Shown: positions 41,077-50,360, numbered from the stretch's first letter. The stretch: DNA of 64,000 bases from Lysobacterales bacterium (GCA_022844135.1 JALHMG010000011.1:46839-110838), one strand, 5' to 3'. Notes: generated by a model from the letters alone, not told the origin. Numbers and translations are program-made.

Positions 41077-41886
41077 TTAACTCCCAAACAGTCGCTGGAA
41101 AAAGCCCTTCTTTTTGGCGTCGAGGAAGCGCATCGGCACGGTGTCGCCCAAGAGGCGCGCTACCGCATCGGTGTAGGCTTGTCCGGCGTCGGAGTTCTCG
41201 TCCAGGATGACCGGTACGCCCGAATTCGATGCGCTTAAGACTTCGGGCGACTCGGGAATCACTCCGATGACTTTGACGCCGAGGATTTCCTCGACATCGC
41301 CTATGCTCATCATGTCGCCGCGCTCGACGCGTTCGGGCGAATAGCGGGTCAGAAGCAAGTGTTCCTTGACCGCTGTCTGGCCTTGTTCCGCGCGCCGCGA
41401 TTTGCTCGACATGATGCCCAGCACGCGATCGGAATCGCGCACGCTGGAAACTTCTGGATTGACCACCACGACGGCACGATCCGCGAAGTACATGGCAAAA
41501 AAGGCCCCGCGTTCGATACCGGCGGGCGAGTCGCACAGAACGATATCGAACTCACTCTTCAACTCGTCGATGACTTTCGCAACGCCATCTTGGGTGAGCG
41601 CGTCCTTGTCCTTGGTTTGCGAGGCTGCCAGCACCGATAAATTGTCGAAACGCTTGTCTTTGATCAGCGCCTGCTTGAGCGAGCAATCGCCGTTGATGAC
41701 GTTGACGAAATCGTAGACCACGCGCCGTTCGCAGCCCATGATCAAATCGAGATTGCGCAAGCCAATGTCGAAATCGACGACCGCAATTTTCTTGCCGCGG
41801 CGTGCGAAGCCGCAGGCAAGACTGGCGCTAGTGGTGGTTTTGCCGACGCCGCCCTTCCCCGATGTAACAACGATGACCTCGCCCAT
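41077..41886 (-). CDS. minD: Septum-site ATPase MinD
   Basis: A 269-residue ParA/MinD ATPase that recruits MinC to the membrane. It carries the deviant Walker A KGGVGKTTTSA at residues about 11-21, the Walker A' region VVDFDIGLRNLDLIMG, DSPAGIERGA, and the C-terminal amphipathic membrane-binding helix AKKKGFFQRLFGS. AAGGAG lies five bases before the ATG. Between minC and minE, as in most proteobacteria. Confidence 0.97.
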   Translation of the reverse strand: MGEVIVVTSGKGGVGKTTTSASLACGFARRGKKIAVVDFDIGLRNLDLIMGCERRVVYDFVNVINGDCSLKQALIKDKRFDNLSVLAASQTKDKDALTQDGVAKVIDELKSEFDIVLCDSPAGIERGAFFAMYFADRAVVVVNPEVSSVRDSDRVLGIMSSKSRRAEQGQTAVKEHLLLTRYSPERVERGDMMSIGDVEEILGVKVIGVIPESPEVLSASNSGVPVILDENSDAGQAYTDAVARLLGDTVPMRFLDAKKKGFFQRLFGS

Positions 41887-41935
41887 GAGCGCTCCTTAGC
41901 AGTTTCGCACCAGCCGACTGTCTCTTGGCGATCGG

Positions 41936-42748
41936 CTAGGCTTTCAAGGGCCGCACATCGACGCGGCCTTCATTCAAATAAATTTCCACAGCTTTCCCGG
42001 CGATCTCGCGCGGAGCCGACTCGAAGACCTTAAAGTTGCCGGCGATGGACACCAGCTCCGGCCCAAAACTCAAGCAGTAAATCCGTGCACGCACGTCCCC
42101 TGCTGCGCCTGCAAGAGCCTTCCCCGACAGCCGACCATAAACGTGCACGCAACCATCCGCAGCGACTTCCGCCCCGGCGCTGACCGCGCCAGTGATGATC
42201 AGATCGCGGCCTTTGGCGTAAATTTGCTGACCTCCCCGGATCGGACCCGGAAGGAGCAATGGCGGCACGGCTACCGGCTCTGCGGGTGCGTCCTCAGCAG
42301 GCTCTTGTGGCGCGGCTTCCGCGCCTGGGTTGGCGTCTGGGGTCGCAGGTATCTCAGGCGCGGTTGGCGCGGCAGCAGCTTCAGCTTCGGTCGGTTTAGC
42401 TGGCGCCTCATCGGACTTCTTGCGCCGCGGTCCTACCGTCAGCGCCGGCAATCCAACCGCATGCGCCAGCGGCTCGCCGATCGCATCGGCCACCAGCGCA
42501 ACCACCCGCAATCCTGCGACCTGCGTGCGCATCAGTAAATTGGTGACTTGATGGGCCGTAGGCTTGGGATCGGCTTGCCCGAGATCGAGCACCACAGGCG
42601 CGTTCTTAAGCAGCGCCGGCGCTTTCGCAACATGCTGCGATATTTCGATTTGCAACTGGTCCAGATCAAAGCGTCGCACCGCAAGCACCATCAGCGACAT
42701 CTGGGCTGACTTGAGTTCGAACGCTGGCGTGAACAGCAGGCCCTGCAT
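41936..42748 (-). CDS. minC: Septum-site inhibitor MinC
   Basis: A 270-residue FtsZ inhibitor. The N-terminal MinC domain (about 1-105) binds FtsZ. A long Ala/Pro/Glu linker (about 120-165) follows, then the C-terminal beta-helix domain with RGGQQIYAKGRDLIITGAVS and VHVYGRLSGKALAGA, which binds MinD. The linker is longer than in E. coli (231 residues). The ATG overlaps the stop of the GNAT gene by one base (TGATG), suggesting coupled translation. Confidence 0.95.
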   Translation of the reverse strand: MQGLLFTPAFELKSAQMSLMVLAVRRFDLDQLQIEISQHVAKAPALLKNAPVVLDLGQADPKPTAHQVTNLLMRTQVAGLRVVALVADAIGEPLAHAVGLPALTVGPRRKKSDEAPAKPTEAEAAAAPTAPEIPATPDANPGAEAAPQEPAEDAPAEPVAVPPLLLPGPIRGGQQIYAKGRDLIITGAVSAGAEVAADGCVHVYGRLSGKALAGAAGDVRARIYCLSFGPELVSIAGNFKVFESAPREIAGKAVEIYLNEGRVDVRPLKA

Positions 42749-43338
42749 CAGATGGGACTCAGGTCGCGCACGGCACTGAGGCGATCCTGCAGCAGAAAAC
42801 TCGGTGCCGGCACATCGCCGTTGTGATAGCGCTCGCGGACGAAGGGATAGGCTTTCATTTCTTTGATCATCATGCTGACGCGCCTGCCATTCGGCAGCAC
42901 CTGCTGGCCGACTTCCTGGAATCCATTGGTGCCAAAGAACACCAGCGACACATCGTCGCGTGGTTCGATGAAGACCTCACAGGTGAGCTCCGGATAGCGC
43001 ACTTCGGCAAAGCTCAACACGTCGGCGTAAAACACGCGGCCGACGCCGTGGCGGCGAAAGCGCGAGTCGATGACGATGCGGTCGATGTACAAAAAGTTCG
43101 GCGCGCGCGCCTTGAACCACAGAAAGTTCGGAGAGTCATAGTCGGCTTCGGGCGTGAGCGCAATCAGAAAGCCGGCAAGTTCGTGCTGGATACGCGCCAC
43201 GCGGAAGTAGCGAGCGATCTTGAACAAATGCGCCATACGCTCGCGGTCGATCGGAATGATGCCCGGGCCGGCCGCGTTGTTGAGCGCTAGCACTTCATCC
43301 AGCTCATGAGCTTCAACATCGCGCAAAATCAGTGACAT
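42748..43338 (-). CDS. GNAT-family acetyltransferase
   Basis: A 196-residue cytoplasmic enzyme of the GCN5-related fold. The acetyl-CoA loop reads RIVIDSRFRRHGVGRVFYADV, with the preceding strand NFLYIDR. The C-terminal half includes VFFGTNGFQEVGQQ. The substrate cannot be told. Its stop overlaps the minC start by one base, so it is probably first in a GNAT-minC-minD-minE operon. Upstream, a clear terminator closes the Deg protease gene read in the same direction. Confidence 0.85.
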   Translation of the reverse strand: MSLILRDVEAHELDEVLALNNAAGPGIIPIDRERMAHLFKIARYFRVARIQHELAGFLIALTPEADYDSPNFLWFKARAPNFLYIDRIVIDSRFRRHGVGRVFYADVLSFAEVRYPELTCEVFIEPRDDVSLVFFGTNGFQEVGQQVLPNGRRVSMMIKEMKAYPFVRERYHNGDVPAPSFLLQDRLSAVRDLSPI

Positions 43339-43437
43339 ACGAGGCGTTCTTCAAATCTTTTGCAAGCCCGGCCGGGCGCAGTCAGCCAGCGATTATGCAC
43401 TGCTGGTCAGCGATATGTGTTCGATAAGTGCAAAGAA

Positions 43438-43462
43438 CGAAGGCGCCCTGCGGGCGCCTTCG
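43438..43462 (-). terminator. Rho-independent terminator after the Deg protease gene
   Basis: An 11-bp perfect stem CGAAGGCGCCC/GGGCGCCTTCG with a three-base loop starts 22 bp past the stop and is followed on the minus strand by TTCTTT. Confidence 0.8.
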
Positions 43463-43484
43463 AATTGTCTCGATTGGGGTTCGC

Positions 43485-44966
43485 CTAATCGGCTTCCGGC
43501 TCAACCACCAAAAACAGCGAACCTTCGCCGCGGCGCACCAGCAGGATGACCGGATTGCCGGCATCGACGCTGGCGATCGCCTCACGAACCTCACCGATCG
43601 ACCCGACTGTGCGTCGATTGACTTCAACCAGAACATCGCCGCGCGCCAGACCAGCGCGCTCGGCAGGTCCTTGCTGCACGCCGGTGACAAGCACACCGCC
43701 CTCGATGCCCAACTCTTCGCGCTGCTCGGCAGTCAACTCGCTCAGCGACAAGCCGAGTTTGGATTCGCTGCCGGAGGCTGGAGCGCCCGGCGCAGTGCGA
43801 GAAGCCAACGGCACGGCGTCCTCGGCCAGCTTGCCGATCGTCACGGTTATGTTGCGGGTCTTGCCATCGCGAAGCACTTCTAAGGTGGCCTTTTCGCCGA
43901 CTGGCGTGGCGCCTACCAGCGGAGGCAACTGAGTGGAGGTTTCAAGCGCATTGCCGTTGTAGCTCAAGATGATATCGCCGCGTTTTATGCCGGCCTTCGC
44001 CGCAGGCCCGTCTTTCTCCACCGACGCCACGAGCGCGCCGCGCGGCCGATCGAGACCAAAGCCGCGTGCGGTGGGGCCATCGACAGGCTGGAACTGCACA
44101 CCCAGAAAACCGCGCTCGACAACGCCCTTCTCCGCCAGCTGTCTGGCAATCTGATTGACGGTGTTGATCGGAATCGCGAAGCTCAAACCCATGTAGCCGC
44201 CGCTTCCGGACAAGATTTGCGAGTTGACGCCGATCACCTCGCCGCGGGCGTTGAAAAGCGGCCCGCCGGAGTTGCCGGGATTCACGGCCGCATCGGTTTG
44301 AATAAAGGGCACATAGCGTTCGCGCAAGGATCGCTCGGTGGCGCTGACGATGCCTTGTGTGGCGGTGTAGCTCATGCCAAACGGCGCGCCAATCGCCAGC
44401 ACCCACTCGCCAACCTCAAGACGATCGGAGTCGCCGAAAGTGACCGTTGGCAGGCCGCTGGCCTCGATCTGGATCAACGCCACGTCGGTTTGCTCGTCCA
44501 GTCCCAGTAGCTTGGCCTTGAACTCGCGATTGTCCGACAGGGTTACCATGATTTCGTCGGCGTCCTTGACCACATGAGCGTTGGTCAGAATGCGCCCGTC
44601 GCTGGAGGTGATGAAGCCCGAGCCCGACCCGCGGCGTTGCGGTGCCTGCCCGCCAGGCATGCCTGGCTGACCGGGAATCCCGAAGCGCCGGAAGAACTCG
44701 TTCATCGGATTGTTTTCGTCGTTGAACTGCTCGAAACGCCGATCCGTACCGCGCACAGCGATCTGCACTACCGAGGCCCGATTGCGCTGCACGATCTGGC
44801 GAAAATCCGGTAGTGCAATTCCCGAAGTATTGATTGCCGCTGCCGATGGAGCGGCTGGTGTTGCCTGCGGCGCTGCATCTCGGCCGCTCTGCGCGTACAA
44901 GCCAACACCGAGCGCCAAAGCAACTGCCGTTACCAAAGCGCCATAGCGAAACCGATTCATCGACAT
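43485..44966 (-). CDS. HtrA/Deg-family periplasmic serine protease
   Basis: A 493-residue protease/chaperone for misfolded envelope proteins. An N-terminal hydrophobic segment (YGALVTAVALALGVGLYA) acts as a signal peptide or anchor. The trypsin-like domain has His in LTNAHVV, Asp in EQTDVALIQI and Ser233 in NPGNSGGPLF. Two PDZ domains follow (about 280-380, beginning RGFLGVQF, and 395-490, with GVQQGPAERAGL). Two PDZ domains and overall length match DegP/MucD/DegQ; the exact orthologue is not fixed. The gene starts with ATG at 44966, and a GGGGG run upstream may serve as the ribosome site. It is divergent from the GtrA-like gene. Confidence 0.93.
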   Translation of the reverse strand: MSMNRFRYGALVTAVALALGVGLYAQSGRDAAPQATPAAPSAAAINTSGIALPDFRQIVQRNRASVVQIAVRGTDRRFEQFNDENNPMNEFFRRFGIPGQPGMPGGQAPQRRGSGSGFITSSDGRILTNAHVVKDADEIMVTLSDNREFKAKLLGLDEQTDVALIQIEASGLPTVTFGDSDRLEVGEWVLAIGAPFGMSYTATQGIVSATERSLRERYVPFIQTDAAVNPGNSGGPLFNARGEVIGVNSQILSGSGGYMGLSFAIPINTVNQIARQLAEKGVVERGFLGVQFQPVDGPTARGFGLDRPRGALVASVEKDGPAAKAGIKRGDIILSYNGNALETSTQLPPLVGATPVGEKATLEVLRDGKTRNITVTIGKLAEDAVPLASRTAPGAPASGSESKLGLSLSELTAEQREELGIEGGVLVTGVQQGPAERAGLARGDVLVEVNRRTVGSIGEVREAIASVDAGNPVILLVRRGEGSLFLVVEPEAD

Positions 44967-45153
44967 GCAAAGCCCCCAAAGGACGGAAAGATCAGGACCG
45001 TTAGACCATCGCCTGGAGAATTGTTCCGGCGCGACTGCTGAAAGTCAGAGTCGATTCAGTCTCGGCGACACGATAGGGCTGCAGTTGTCGAAATCAAGTC
45101 GCGATAAGGTAAGAATGACAGGCTGTCCGCTTGAGCCGGAGGACCCAAATTTC

Positions 45154-45555
45154 ATGCGGCAGTTCGCGCATTTCGTCGTCAATGGGCTCGTCGCGGCAGG
45201 CGTCTACTTTGCGCTGTTGAGTCTGTTCATTGAGGTGTGCCACTTCTCTTCGGCGGCACTGGCCGGAGCGCTGGCGTACTTTCTTGGTACTGGTGTCGCC
45301 TTCGTCGGCAATCGATTCTTCGTCTTTCGAGCGCGCCACCAGCCCGTGGCTGGTCAAGTTCTTCGGTTCGTCGTCCTGTATGCAGCGATGGGTTTGCTCC
45401 ATTCGACGGTACTGCTGGCCTGGACTGACCTCTTGCGCCTCGACTACCGTATCGGTTTTGTTATCGCCACGGCTTTGCAGATTGGCATCAGTTTCATCAG
45501 CAATCGGCGACTGGTGTTTCGTCCCCAGCACACCATCGAAAAAAACACTTCCTAG
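45154..45555 (+). CDS. GtrA-like membrane protein
   Basis: A 133-residue protein with four membrane spans and the GtrA pattern FVVNGLVAAGVYFALLSLF, AYFLGTGVAFVGNRFFVF and GISFISNRRLVF. GtrA proteins are thought to move polyprenyl-linked sugars across the inner membrane. I start at ATG 45154; a start at 45115 is possible. The TAG stop is the CTAG of the adjacent 111-bp element, so the last residues may have been changed by its insertion. No glycosyltransferase lies beside it, but a broken acyltransferase gene does, which suggests a former surface-glycan locus. Confidence 0.82.
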   Translation: MRQFAHFVVNGLVAAGVYFALLSLFIEVCHFSSAALAGALAYFLGTGVAFVGNRFFVFRARHQPVAGQVLRFVVLYAAMGLLHSTVLLAWTDLLRLDYRIGFVIATALQIGISFISNRRLVFRPQHTIEKNTS

Positions 45556-45662
45556 TGTGGTGTCCCAAAAATAACTTGAACTAATTGTGGCGAGGTTCGT
45601 CTTTTTAGAGCAGGGAAAGTGATTACTATTTAATGGTAGTTATTTTTGGGACACCACACTAG
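45552..45662. mobile_element. 111-bp MITE-like element with 25-bp perfect terminal inverted repeats
   Basis: The left end 45552-45576 begins CTAGTGTGGTGTCCCAAAAA. The exact inverse occupies 45638-45662. The interior is about 60 bp with no gene. Both ends are CTAG; the TA flank and overall form resemble IS630/Tc1-mariner-type ends (inference). The left CTAG provides the GtrA-like stop codon. The right end abuts a truncated acyltransferase, so insertion was probably linked to a deletion. A degenerate single end of the same family occurs at 50322. Confidence 0.85.
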
Positions 45663-46090
45663 CGAGATCGAGCCATTGACCACGCCTGGATACGGCAGGC
45701 TCTCGAAAGAACCGGGTAAGTGGTAGATGGGAAAGAGCGCTAAGTTCCAGAAGTACAGAGTGAATAGCGGATGCGCAAAGTACTCGGCGGCGTCCAGCGA
45801 ACTCACGAATGGGCCAAGAATCACCGCGCTCAGGGCGATGACCACGGTCAACCCTGGCCACAGCCGGAGCGCGCGCTTGGCGAGAAAACGGAGAACATTC
45901 GGGTCGGAGCGATAGCTCTTGTAGATCAGGAAGCCGCTGATCGAAAGGAAGATGTACACGCCCAAAGGCCCTAGCGGCAGGCGGTCGAGAAACAATGGTT
46001 CGTGCAGTTTCCGCAGCGAATGCGCGTGGCATAGAGAACCAGCATGGCCGCAAAGAGGCGCAGCAAATGGAAGTTGTTGTGAATGGCCAT
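45663..46090 (-). pseudogene. Acyltransferase-3 (OafA-like) remnant
   Basis: From ATG 46090 the frame reads MAIHNNFHLLRLFAAMLVLY. At about 46029 one base is missing, and the frame continues as HAHSLRKLHEPLFLDRLPLG, then GVYIFLSISGFLIYKSY and KRALRLWPGLTVVIALSAVI. It ends at the 111-bp element after PGVVNGSISL. Only about the first 140 of the usual 350-380 residues remain. Both the frameshift and the truncation are seen directly. Intact relatives are membrane enzymes that acylate surface polysaccharides. Confidence 0.85.
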
Positions 46091-46177
46091 GAGCGGAAGC
46101 AGCGGGAGGCGAACCTGTCATCATATGGCTTTCGGGCGCAGCCAATCTTCGCCGCTGGAGATTTGGCTCGCGTAGAA

Positions 46178-49165
46178 CTACGCCACCCAGGCGCCCAACG
46201 GCCCAGGTCGCGCGAACCAGTAGCCCTGCCCTAACTTGCAGCCAAGATTGCTCAAGGCCTGACATTGCTCTTCGGTCTCGATGCCTTCGCCGATGACTTC
46301 GATGCCCAACGATTCGGCGAGTGCATGAATGGCGCGAACCACCGGTGTGCTGCTGTTGGTGTCGATGCATAGATCGCCAACGAACGAGCGATCGATCTTC
46401 AGCGAGTGGATCGGGAAGCGATGCAAGTACGACAGCGAACTGTAGCCGGTGCCGAAATCGTCCAGCTGCGCGCGCACGCCGGCTTCGCGCAGAGTCTGCA
46501 ACAGGCGACAAACGTGGTCGGGGTTCTCTAGCAATACGCCCTCGGTTACTTCCAGGCGCACCCGCCCGGGCTCAAGGCCGCTGGCGGCGATCAGCCGCAG
46601 TGCGGTTTGCGCAAACCCAGGCGAGCGCAGTTGGCGTGCCGAAACATTGATGCACACATAAGCTCCGAGCTCGGGAAGGCGTTGCGCGTCGCGGCAGGCC
46701 ATGGTGAACATCTGCCAGTCGATGACCTCGATGGCGCCGTTGTCCTCGGCCACCGAGAGAAAGTCGGCGGGCAACATCAGTCCGCGCTCGCTGTGATTCC
46801 AGCGCAGGAGCGCCTCATAGCCGACCACGCGACGATCTGTCAGACGCACGATCGGCTGGAAGTAAGGCTCGAACTCGCCGCGCGAGATCGCACGTCGCAA
46901 GTCGCCCTCGAGATCGAGCACGCGCACGGCCTCGGCACGCAGGAACTCATCGAACATTTCATAGCGCTGGCGACCCTGCGCCTTAGCGCGATACATTGCC
47001 GCATCGGCATCGCGCAACAACTCTTCGGCGCGCGTGTAACGCGCATGCGCATAGGCGATGCCGACGCTGGCGGAGGTAAACAGCTCTTTGCCGGCAATCC
47101 GCATCGGCTCAGCCAGCGTGGCTATCAGGCGATCCGCCACGTTGGTAGCGCGGTCGGGGTGCTCCAATTCTTCGAGCAGGATCGCGAACTCATCGCCCCC
47201 GAGTCGAGCGACGGTGTCGGGCGTACGCACGCTCGCAGCGATTCGTTCGGCGGCTTCCTTGAGCAGCTCATCGCCCACCAGATGACCAACGCTGTCGTTT
47301 ACGACCTTGAATCGATCGAGATCGAGAAACAGTACGGCAAATGAGCGCGTCTCGTCGCGCCGAAAACGCTGCAGCGCGCGCCCGAGGCGATCCAGCAACA
47401 AGGTGCGATTGGGCAAACCCGTGAGCGCATCGTGCAGCGCCTGATGCTTGAGCGTGCCTTCGATGCGCTCGCGTTCGCGGATTTGATCGGTGAGATCGCG
47501 ATTGGCGATCGCCAGCGCCAAGGTGCGCTCGGCAACGCGCTGTTCGAGATCGAGGTTGGCCAGACGCAGCGACTCCTGGGCACGCTGCCTTTCGATGGCG
47601 TTGGCAACGTGGATCGCTACAAACGTGAGCAATTCCTGATCGCGCTCGGTGAAGCGTGCCTGGGTATCGTAGCTTTGCACTGCGATGACGCCGGCCACGC
47701 GCTCTGCGCACACCAGCGGCACGCCCAGCCAGTGCGCCGACAATGCGCCGAAGCTCGCCACCTCGCCGCTTTGATGCAGCGATTCGATCGATGTGCGATT
47801 GGCAAGCAGCGGGCTGCCGGTGCGCAGAACGTATTCGGTCAGTCCCTTCGCAAGCTTGCGCGTCGGGAAGTTGCTGTCGCGCTCATCGACGGCATACGGG
47901 AACTCCAGCGAGTCGCCGTCGGCATTGAGCAGCGCGACGTAGAAGTTACGAGCATCCAGCAGTCCGCCGATGATGCCGTGGATGGTGCGGTAAAACTCGA
48001 TGGCGCTTGAGGACTGCGCCGCACTTTCAGCGATTTGAAACAGCGCCGCCTGCAATTGCTCGCTGCGCCGGCGCTCGGTCACTTCCGACTTCAACTCAGC
48101 GTTGCGCTCGGCCAATTCGCGGGTGCGCAGACCGACCTGATGCTCCAGCGCTTCTTGTTCGCGCTTGCGATCGACTGCCGTCAGAACGTGCTGCGCCACA
48201 TACGTGAGCAGTGTGCGATCGTCGGCATCGAAGCGATGCGCAGGCAAGTAGCTCTGCACCACGATGCCGCCGCGAACGCGAGCGCCCTGCAACATCGGAA
48301 CACCGAGCCAATCGATCGCTTCGGGGCCGAGCGATTCATCGTGTGCAACATTGAGCCGCGCGACGATCTCTTCGGAGGGGCCCATTTGCGCTTGGCCCGA
48401 GCGCAGCATGGCCAGCGTCAGGCTGTTCGGTATCGCGCTTGCCGGAATGGCCTCGTCGGATGGCGGACGAAGATAGTCCACCGAATCGGAAAAGTAGATA
48501 AAGCGCAGGGTTTCCTTGACGTCGTCGTAAAGCACGATGAAGAAGTTTTCGGCATACATCAATTGCGCAACTTCGCTGTGAATAGCGCGCAGCATCTCCG
48601 GCATATCCAGCTCGCTGCTGGCCATATCGGCGATCGCGAATAGCGCCCGCTGAGTACGCTCGGCGCGTTCCAGGCGGGCCACCGTCGATTCCAGTCCTGC
48701 GATTTCCAGGCGCTGGATCATTGCCGCGCGAACAGCGTCGATAAAGTCGGCCCAGTCGCTGTGGGCTTGCAGCCCCTCGACGACCAGCACAGCTTCGCCG
48801 AGCAGATTGCTGAGAAGCAGCGTCTCCACCTGCATGCCGGGACTTGGACGGCCATCCAGCGCATCGATGATGGCCGAGTGCGCTCGCGGCTCCGGCCAGA
48901 CGCTACTTTCGTTACCGCGTCGATGGACCAGCCAGAGGCCGCATACGGCGAATCTTCGTTGCGCTTCCCAGCTGGCCACCGTTCCAACGCTCGCCAGGTC
49001 GGGCGCACTCAACAGCGCTCGATGAAAGCGCAGCAGGAACTCGACCTCGCTGGAATGGGAAGACAAGCGATCATCCGACCGAACGCAAGAGCCGAGAGTG
49101 TAATCCTGTCGTGTACTGATTTCATGCCGCCATGACGGACGTGCATTTGTAGCGTCGCCATGCAA
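46178..49165 (-). CDS. GAF-GAF-GGDEF-EAL c-di-GMP signalling protein
   Basis: A 995-residue cytoplasmic protein with no membrane span. An N-terminal region (1-about 165) precedes a GAF domain (about 170-330), a coiled helix, a second GAF domain (about 365-545), another coil, a GGDEF domain (about 575-735) and an EAL domain (about 745-990). GGDEF is intact (ARLGGDEFA) with the inhibitory RTPD five residues before it. The EAL domain has YEALLRW, DDFGTGYSSL, KIDRSFV and GEGIET, so both synthesis and hydrolysis of c-di-GMP look possible. The start is uncertain: 49165 is the longest, close to the divergent cysteine synthase start. Confidence 0.92.
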   Translation of the reverse strand: MHGDATNARPSWRHEISTRQDYTLGSCVRSDDRLSSHSSEVEFLLRFHRALLSAPDLASVGTVASWEAQRRFAVCGLWLVHRRGNESSVWPEPRAHSAIIDALDGRPSPGMQVETLLLSNLLGEAVLVVEGLQAHSDWADFIDAVRAAMIQRLEIAGLESTVARLERAERTQRALFAIADMASSELDMPEMLRAIHSEVAQLMYAENFFIVLYDDVKETLRFIYFSDSVDYLRPPSDEAIPASAIPNSLTLAMLRSGQAQMGPSEEIVARLNVAHDESLGPEAIDWLGVPMLQGARVRGGIVVQSYLPAHRFDADDRTLLTYVAQHVLTAVDRKREQEALEHQVGLRTRELAERNAELKSEVTERRRSEQLQAALFQIAESAAQSSSAIEFYRTIHGIIGGLLDARNFYVALLNADGDSLEFPYAVDERDSNFPTRKLAKGLTEYVLRTGSPLLANRTSIESLHQSGEVASFGALSAHWLGVPLVCAERVAGVIAVQSYDTQARFTERDQELLTFVAIHVANAIERQRAQESLRLANLDLEQRVAERTLALAIANRDLTDQIRERERIEGTLKHQALHDALTGLPNRTLLLDRLGRALQRFRRDETRSFAVLFLDLDRFKVVNDSVGHLVGDELLKEAAERIAASVRTPDTVARLGGDEFAILLEELEHPDRATNVADRLIATLAEPMRIAGKELFTSASVGIAYAHARYTRAEELLRDADAAMYRAKAQGRQRYEMFDEFLRAEAVRVLDLEGDLRRAISRGEFEPYFQPIVRLTDRRVVGYEALLRWNHSERGLMLPADFLSVAEDNGAIEVIDWQMFTMACRDAQRLPELGAYVCINVSARQLRSPGFAQTALRLIAASGLEPGRVRLEVTEGVLLENPDHVCRLLQTLREAGVRAQLDDFGTGYSSLSYLHRFPIHSLKIDRSFVGDLCIDTNSSTPVVRAIHALAESLGIEVIGEGIETEEQCQALSNLGCKLGQGYWFARPGPLGAWVA

Positions 49166-49206
49166 TGCGGCACACTCGCGGAAACACCTCCAGCACGAGT
49201 ACCACC

Positions 49207-50169
49207 ATGATCTACGACAACATTCTGGACACCGTCGGCAACACGCCCATCGTGCGCATCCAGCGCCTGGCTCCTGCGGGTATCGAGATGTTCGTCAAGG
49301 TCGAGGCATTCAATCCTGGCGCATCGGTCAAGGATCGACTGGCGTTGGCGATCATTCTGGATGCCGAAGCGCGCGGCGAATTGCAGCCTGGGCAAACCGT
49401 CGTCGAGGCGACCAGCGGCAACACCGGGGTCGCGTTAGCGATGGTCTGCGCGGCACGCGGCTATCCCTTCGTTGCGGTGATGGTCGAGACCTTCTCCATC
49501 GAGCGACGCAAAATCATGCGAGCGCTGGGTGCCAAGGTAATCCTCACGCCCGCCGCCGAGCGCGGCTCCGGGATGGTGCGCAAAGCCAAAGAGCTGGCCG
49601 AAAAACATGGCTGGTTCCTGACCCGCCAGTTCGAAAACCCGGCCAATCCTGCCTATCACCGCAACACCACGGGCCCCGAGATCCTGCGGGACTTCGCCAA
49701 TCGCCGCCTCGATTACTTCGTTGCCGGATGGGGCACCGGCGGCACGCTCACGGGTGCGGGCCAGATGATCAAACTGGCCCGTCCTGAGGTGAAAATCGTC
49801 ACCACTGAGCCGGCTGTCGCGCAACTGCTGGCGGGCGGGACCTGGTCGCCGCACAAGATCCAGGGCTGGACGCCGGATTTCATCCCCGCAGTGCTCGATC
49901 GCACCGTGTTCGATCTGAACGTTCCTATCGACGATGTGACGGCGCGGGATACGGCGCGGGCTTTGGCGCAGCAAGAAGGCATCTTTGTCGGTATTTCCTC
50001 CGGCGCCACGTTTGCCGCCGCCTTAGAGGTCGCCAAACAAGCTAAGCCCGGCAGTGTCGTGTTGGCGATCTTGCCCGATACTGGCGAGCGCTACCTCTCG
50101 ACCTTCCTGCTCGAAGGTGTGAATGAAGGATCGGATGACGAGTGGCTGGCGGGTCTGGGTGGGCTCTAG
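49207..50169 (+). CDS. cysM: Cysteine synthase (CysM/CysK family)
   Basis: A 320-residue pyridoxal-phosphate enzyme that makes cysteine from O-acetylserine. The Schiff-base Lys is in GASVKDRLALAI, the substrate loop is VVEATSGNTGVALA, and the phosphate-binding loop reads GWGTGGTLTGAGQ. KIQGWTPDFIPAVLD and GISSGATFAAA are further family motifs. CysM and CysK are hard to separate by eye; the ETFSIERR segment favours CysM. The ATG at 49207 is chosen for the typical MIYDNILDTVGNTP opening. Its TAG stop lies in the CTAG that opens the hairpin element at 50166. It is divergent from the GGDEF-EAL gene. Confidence 0.93.
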   Translation: MIYDNILDTVGNTPIVRIQRLAPAGIEMFVKVEAFNPGASVKDRLALAIILDAEARGELQPGQTVVEATSGNTGVALAMVCAARGYPFVAVMVETFSIERRKIMRALGAKVILTPAAERGSGMVRKAKELAEKHGWFLTRQFENPANPAYHRNTTGPEILRDFANRRLDYFVAGWGTGGTLTGAGQMIKLARPEVKIVTTEPAVAQLLAGGTWSPHKIQGWTPDFIPAVLDRTVFDLNVPIDDVTARDTARALAQQEGIFVGISSGATFAAALEVAKQAKPGSVVLAILPDTGERYLSTFLLEGVNEGSDDEWLAGLGGL

Positions 50170-50325
50170 CACGATGTTGAGAAACGCACTTCCTGTGCGT
50201 TTCTCAAGTCGCGAGTCCGGCGCATGTCCGGACTCGCTCTCCATTGATCAAACACTTACGTGCTTGATCAATGCGCGAACCATCCATGGTTCGCGCTAGC
50301 AGACTGTTTCTCAACAGCCTGCTAG
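50166..50325. repeat. 160-bp CTAG-bounded element of five consecutive hairpins (copy 1)
   Basis: Between two CTAG tetranucleotides lie five stems in a row: 50178-50206 (TGAGAAACGCA arms), 50211-50237 (GCGAGTCCGG arms), 50243-50272 (ATTGATCAA arms), 50273-50296 (GCGCGAACCAT arms) and 50296-50325 (CTAGCAGACTGTT arms, one mismatch). The outer 20 bases (CTAGCACGATGTTGAGAAAC on the left) recur with a few changes inverted at the right end. A diverged copy in the opposite orientation occupies 60915-61049. The left CTAG contains the cysM stop codon. No gene is inside. Confidence 0.85.
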
Positions 50326-50360
50326 TGTGGTGTTCCGTAATTAAGTTGAAGTAAGTTCCG
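50322..50360 (+). mobile_element. Solo end related to the 111-bp element
   Basis: CTAGTGTGGTGTTCC, continuing to TAAGTTGAAGTAA, resembles the left end at 45552 (CTAGTGTGGTGTCCC, continuing to TAACTTGAACTAA). No inverse partner is nearby. It shares its CTAG with the end of the five-hairpin element, so two elements meet at one site, just before the alpha/beta hydrolase start. Confidence 0.55.

Noticed and set aside
50173-50330. CRISPR array
   Set aside because: The repeats are five different inverted pairs, not direct repeats with spacers, and no cas gene is near.
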